Positions 59,143 to 64,000 of a stretch of 64,000 bases of DNA are shown here, one piece after another; the first letter of the stretch is position 1; every line of letters starts with the position of its first letter. Both the position numbers and the translations under genes were made by a program. This stretch comes from Rhabditoides inermis (Eukaryota; Nematoda; Chromadorea; Rhabditida; Rhabditidae), in assembly GCA_963966185.1 (NCBI GenBank), contig CAWZYM010000312.1, positions 371,001 to 435,000 of the forward strand. The letters are read 5' to 3'. The notes under the pieces are model-generated. The model was given only the letters and a program-made list of their open reading frames with translations. It was not told where the DNA came from and ran no database searches.

Positions 59143-60439
59143 CTACGCATCTCCCTTGTATTCCAGCTCAGACTTCTTGCTCTCCTCGATCTCGTCCGCC
59201 CGCGTCTTGTCGTCGCTGCTGCCCTTCTCCTTCATGTCGTCACTAGTGCCCTCCTTCTTCTTGTTGTCGTCGTCGCTTTCGTCCACCTTCCTCTTGTCGT
59301 CGCCCGTCTTGTCCATGGCGATTTTGCGGGTCTTCTCGTGGAGGTGCTTCAGCTGCTGGCGCATCTTCTCGTTCTCCTCTGAGACGCCAGCGTGCTCCGC
59401 CGTGAGCTCATTCAGCGACACGGCGATCGAGTCTGCCAGCTCGGCACTACGCACGGCCTCTTGGCGCGCCGTGGCGAGCTGCTGGGAGAGAAGGGGCAGG
59501 AGGCCGAGTGCGGTCCTCAGCGTTAGGAGCTCGAAGTCCGGGTCGTGGTTCTGAAACACAAGGGTGAGACGAGTGAGTGTGGCCTGTGGCACTGTCCACT
59601 CACGATCTTGGTACACTGCGGGTGCGAGGAGTGCGAGACGGCGCAGCGGCTGCACCACAGCCCTCCACAACACTGCACAGAAGCTACCGCACCCGCCAGC
59701 AGGCACAGACAGCAGTTGCCGTCGGATCCGCGAACCTGCAATCCACACTACCCTTTTTTGTGCACATCTCAATCATCCCACTCCACATCCTTTTCTATTC
59801 AGGAATACGGTAATCTACAGTATGCGGTGTCGCTATCTAGGTATACTACAGTCTACAGCCTGATGGTCACCACCTAGGTATACTGTAATCTACAGTATGC
59901 TGGGTCGCCACCTCTGTATGTAGGTATACTATAGTCTACAATATGATGGTCATCACCTAGGTATATTGTAATTTTCAGTATGCTGGGTCGATGTATGTAG
60001 GTATACTATAGTCTACAGTATGATGGTCACCACCTAGGTATACTGTAATCTACAGTATTCTGGCTATCGTACCACGGGAGTGCCACCGCACTCGCGATCC
60101 TCGTGCTTATTGTAGCAACGATGGCAAATATCCTTGCCACAATCGCAGGAGAGAACAGTTCTCTTCTTGCGGCATTCGAAGCAGGCCCTCTGGAGAAAGA
60201 CCCTTTAGTCATCAGAGGGAAGGGTCGACATCTGAAAAGACACGTGTGGAGGGAGCCATAGACGGAGGGAGTGAGAAAGACGCAGAGAGGGCTAGCTGGA
60301 CCACGGAGGAGACGCGGTGATTCAGAGAAGGGGAGGGGAGGGGGAGGGTGAACGTAAGGAAGGCACTCACGTCTCCTAGGGGCGGTTGGATGTGGAATGG
60401 CGTGGCGCGGACGTCGCCTTTCTCTTTTATGCCTTCCAA
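59143..60439 (-). pseudogene. TRIM/B-box-like gene, copy E (one stop in 5' exon)
   Basis: Exons about 60372-60439, 60072-60231, 59607-59741 and 59143-59552. The coiled-coil exon is open and longer than in copy B (extra DDDNKKKEG block). Both zinc sites are intact (CFECRKKRTVLSCDC..., CCLC...QCCGGLWC). The exon starting MSTLPSDD has TAA at the ninth codon, so the full frame is closed unless translation starts later. It is the least damaged copy after B. Confidence 0.65.
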
Positions 60440-60528
60440 TTCGCGCGCGCTTGATTATGCTTAGTCAAGTGTAATCAAAACAACCAAGTGACACGAAGCA
60501 ACTCTGGGTTTATCTCAATTCACTCTGG

Positions 60529-61569
60529 CTACTCTCGGTTTTGCATCCAGCCGATTCACTCGCCACATTCTTCCCAAGGAGCCGGCCGAGCTGAACTGGC
60601 AGGACACTGTAGACAAGCTGAAGAACCTGTTCGGAACCAAGAAGAGCCTCTTCCGTCGCCGTTTCGAGTTCCTCAGAATGGACTTCTCGCCCAACGAGGA
60701 CATCAACAATTTCACCAAAGCGGATTGAACGCCAACCTCAAGAAAATCAAGCCGGAGACAATCGAGTGCCTCGCATTCGTGTTCGCCTTCCAGTCTCCCC
60801 AGCTCGCCGAATTCCGCGTTCGATTCCTGCGCAAGTTGAATGAAGCCGATGACGTCACCTTCGACGACCTGCTCAATGAGTACCATGCTTGGAAATCTGC
60901 CAAGGACGAAGCCGCTGACAAACACATCGTTCGAGCTGTCAAAACGAAGCCGAATTCAACAAAAGCACATGCATAAAACTAATCTTTCTACACTAAACTA
61001 TAAACACAAACCTGCTCTCTCAAACGATATGTAGAAACGTATACTTTATCAATAATTTATCAATAGGGGCTATAAAAAATACACTTTTTTTATGAAAGCA
61101 ATGTGATCAAAGCATCAATAAGCAGCTATAGAACAATCGTTTAGTTTACAATGATGTTTTTATTATTTCTGAAGTACAAGAGCTTTTGGATAGATGACTC
61201 TTTTGATAAACGGGTTGATAGAATGTGAGTGATAGAATTTTGTGTGGCATCCAGAAGGGACACGAGAAGGCGTGTCTTGGTCTCCTCGTCCAGTGCGGTG
61301 CAGTCCTTCTTGAAGGTGGGCTTGTAGCGGGCAAACCACAGGTCGAAGCAGTCCTCCTGGTCCGGGTCGTAGACGAATTTCTCGATGCGTCGGTAGAGTC
61401 GATCGAGCAGTGTCTCCTTGGAGGGGGAACTGGCGGCGGCAGTGGCAGCGTCTCCACCAGACAGCTTACTCAGAATGACAGCATTCGTCGTCGAGAGGTC
61501 CTTGAGTGCCTCCAATAATTGGGTGATGACGTCCTCTTCTCCCATAGTGTGAGGTCGATGGGCTTCCAA
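60529..61569. pseudogene. Second copy of the split gag fragments with foldback element
   Basis: Collinear with 42840-43880 (offset 17689): central gag on plus (60529-60951), foldback element (60954-61243), N-terminal gag on minus (61244-61569). It shares the same deletion and inversion, so it was duplicated after those events. Confidence 0.85.
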
Positions 61570-61623
61570 TCATCAGCAGTAGATGTTGTCAGAAGCTCCA
61601 GAAGTGAAGCCCTGATCGCCAGT

Positions 61624-61950
61624 TGTTGTGTCCGCACGAGTGAGATAGACGCGAGTAGAAGAGGCGTTTATTGGAGTAGCCAATAGAACAATATAGGAAA
61701 ACAACTGAATAGCTAATGAGCGAGCGCCCGGCTTATATTGAGGGATCATAGAAGGTTCTGGAAGGATCGGGTGAGGGCGCGCTCAGTGTAGAGTGGCGTG
61801 ATCATATGGGGTGAGGAAAGTAAGGAATATTCTAGAAGCAAGTAAGGAATATTCTAGAAGCATGATCATGTGGAGTGGTTATGATCGGGGCAAGTAAGGA
61901 AAGTTCTAGAAAGGTGTAGCAGCATGAGGATGATGCTGGCTATCCCAACA
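61624..61950 (-). mobile_element. Second copy of the 327-bp gypsy LTR
   Basis: Identical in arrangement to 43935-44261, including the repeated GTAAGGAATATTCTAGAAGC stretch. The duplication continues to about 62320 and then diverges (ACAAGGATTATTCG against ACAAGTATGCGTTG). Confidence 0.9.
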
Positions 61951-62320
61951 CATGCACTATACGAATGCACTGTTCATAATTGCAAAACGTAAATCGTGTT
62001 ATATATACGATATTGTTATAAATGTAGTGTTGTTATGTGTGAATGCGAAAATGACTTTGACAATAATTTTATTTTTTATATGATTTTGATATTATGCTTG
62101 TAAGCTTCCCGACAATAAAAAAAGCAAGAAATTGTGAATGACGAATCACGACATATAAGATTTATGAGAATTTTACACAGCGGATTAATCATAGTCTTTT
62201 AGATTAACGATACGACATAAAAATGATTCCTAGTCACGTTCAGTCAGACGAATTCAAAATTGTATTTCAATACGCAACCAGGTTTTCACAACTAGTTAAT
62301 TTTCGAAAATGTTTCACAAG

Positions 62321-62830
62321 GATTATTCGCGCGTGTTTTTGTTGACGTCCCCGGATGGTTTCGCGCGGGTCCACGTGTACCAAGGCGAGATAACCTGCCC
62401 GTGATGGCCGGAGCGCCCGTAGGGATGGGATGCAAAACGATCCCTGCCCCTCCGTTAAACCAAACTAGCCTTCCCACGCGAGGTCCATTCGGTTAGCATT
62501 GAGGGTTGAAGTTGCTTCTATGGTAAGCATCAGACGCTAATCATGAGCCCGCCTATCACGATTAAGAATATTAGTAGGTGGTGGCGCACTATAGTGGTGG
62601 TATGTTAGACAGTAGTGGAACTAGTCGGAGCTTCTATGGTAAGCGGTCGGTTAGATATTGCCTGCTCTGCGATACGTCGCGGACATACGGGGACCATGCT
62701 GGGTTGATGTATGCATTGCTATAGGAAAGGGTGTTGGACGGTAGAACATGGGTTAGGACTTCGCACAGGGGAGTAGCAACGTGGTCTGACTGTCCCTCAT
62801 CAGGGTTTTGATTTTGTATTAAATATTCTG
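62321..62830. other. Unassigned non-coding region
   Basis: Higher GC than its left neighbour, with TCTATGGTAAGC repeated (62517 and 62633) and no long open frame. It could be a 3' UTR or tail of an unrecognised retroelement; nothing firm. Confidence 0.3.
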
Positions 62831-63159
62831 TCTGTCTTTCTCTCTCTTTTCTGATTATTCATATTCATATTGTCGGTGTTCGCGTGTTTTCTCGAATGTT
62901 CGCTCGCGTTCTTTTGTCATCATTTCGCGGCTCGCGCGCGCTTCCTTGAACTTCAACCCTTCTATTTGCAGGGGCTCTTCTCTAGAGCGGCGCTTCTCTC
63001 TCGTCGGGTAAGTTTGGAATAAGGTAAGTTGTCTCTGTCTCTTGTGTCTAGTGAGCTCGCTCACGCCCTGGCTTGTTATCGCCGCTCCACGTTAACCAAA
63101 CTTCCTCCTTTCTTTCATCTTTTTCACTCTTGTGATGCGCGGGATATACGGGTTTTAAT

Positions 63160-63780
63160 GGACGAGTCGCAGTTATGCCACGACATCTACTACTCCGAGG
63201 CGCTCGACTTTCGACGAAGGGCCGAGCACGAGCGAAAGATCTTACTTTCAGGATCGGCGCGTTGCACAACAACACTGGCGGCGCCTTCGACCAGCTCTCC
63301 AAGCGAGCTGACTGCGAGATTCTTTCTCCCCGGCGGCACCAATGAGGCAATAGCTGAAACAGGTGAACGTTCATGCGCGATACGATACAGGGTCAGTACT
63401 TCAACGACGCGATTGCGGAGGTGAACGAGATCAAGAAGACGGAAGACGATGTTGTGGTGATGATGCGCGAGCTGCCGATGACAACTTTGGCGAGCTTCGA
63501 TGGGTCGAATCCCATGAGATTTCCAATCGTGTGTACCTGTCTACCAGATGAAGGCCGCGCGGATATGAAGACGCGGAGCTGGAGCGGATGCCACAACGTG
63601 CCCGCCGCCTGAGACAAGTTCAAGCGCAGCAGCGACGAGCTGTACGACAAGATGCTCCGCCATGTCTACTGCGAACGTTCTAGTCGTCGACGCGGGGCGC
63701 CAGACGGTCCGCCAAATGGCTCGCCAGCGCAATCAGCTGCCGCTCATCGACATGTTCGCACTCTTTAAGGTGATTCCAGC
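63160..63780 (+). CDS. Probable gene or gene remnant, product not recognised
   Basis: Coding-like composition on the plus strand in pieces: MDESQLCHDIYYSEALDF (from 63160), GALHNNTGGAFDQLSKRADC (63250-63330, other frame), MRDTIQGQYFNDAIAEVNEI (63373 on) and QMARQRNQLPLIDMFALFK up to a donor-like GTGATT at 63770. The pieces lie in different frames and not every change has a clear intron, so this is either a multi-exon gene or a decayed one. It runs toward the window edge. Confidence 0.4.
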
Positions 63781-64000
63781 AACGGCTGAAGCCCACTCGT
63801 GTGGACATCAAGGTCTGCTCTGGTCGTCGTCAACAACGGAGGTAAAGTCATCGTGAGTATGATGGGTCTCTTCCTGGTTGCTTCTTCGATTACTGCGTGC
63901 TATGGATGTGTGACTTTGTCTGCTTTCAGGTACTTTTCACCGCGAGAGGAGCGAGCCGCACGTGATTTTCACCCTGCAGACGAACATCACTGAGCAGTTC

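Noticed and set aside
62321..62830. rRNA or other structured RNA gene
   Set aside because: GC-richer and unusual, but no rRNA signature or consistent stem pattern could be recognised.

Overview
The window looks like nuclear DNA of a nematode (genus not assignable by eye). Genes have many short introns with GT/AG borders and are packed on both strands. One protein belongs to the nematode-typical transthyretin-like secreted family, and four gene copies encode a serpentine 7TM receptor of chemoreceptor type. Several ATGs sit directly behind a TTTCAG-like acceptor, as expected for spliced-leader genes.

Region 1 (1-8.7 kb) is ordinary gene space. It holds the 3' end of a C2H2 zinc-finger gene, a complete transthyretin-like gene, a minus-strand TatD-type metal-dependent hydrolase gene of at least 11 exons whose 2.5-kb intron contains a complete opposite-strand gene for a charged coiled-coil protein, and a two-exon gene for a 90-residue protein.

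Region 2 (8.4-22.3 kb) is a tandem segmental duplication (9401-13199 matches 17100-20899). It carries a Gly/Arg-rich N-terminus gene that reads into a 12-bp minisatellite, tRNA-derived SINEs, Helitron-like ends and foldback elements. Two copies of a small double-zinc-finger/coiled-coil (TRIM/B-box-like) gene follow the two arms; only the copy at 21.1-22.1 kb reads open throughout. Between the arms lie a RidA terminal exon, a receptor fragment and a small secreted-peptide gene.

Region 3 (22.8-42.3 kb) is a second, larger duplication (22771-32470 matches 33191-42318). Each arm has a 3' receptor fragment, a long 12-bp minisatellite, a large TIR element (26518-31136 and 36914-40983) packed with MITEs and SINEs, and a decayed TRIM-like copy. 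A third partial copy (50831-52025 plus 58312-58605) lacks the TIR element and gives its exact empty site.

Region 4 (42.3-62.3 kb) has Ty3/gypsy LTR and gag fragments split around a foldback element (present twice), the only complete receptor gene (46339-48047), two pieces of a CR1/Jockey-type LINE around a Helitron-like insert, and a Ty3/gypsy element (52031-58311) with apparently identical 259-bp LTRs and a 5-bp target duplication. That element is interrupted by a LINE tail and by an inverted-repeat element carrying tRNA-Thr-like sequences. The end (62.3-64 kb) is unassigned, with a probable but unrecognised gene on the + strand.

The genes do not form one pathway. The main biology is repeated segmental duplication of a receptor / zinc-finger gene module with several layers of transposon insertion, and the sister copies allow insertions to be ordered in time. 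All splice models were inferred by eye from frame, GT/AG borders and family resemblance.
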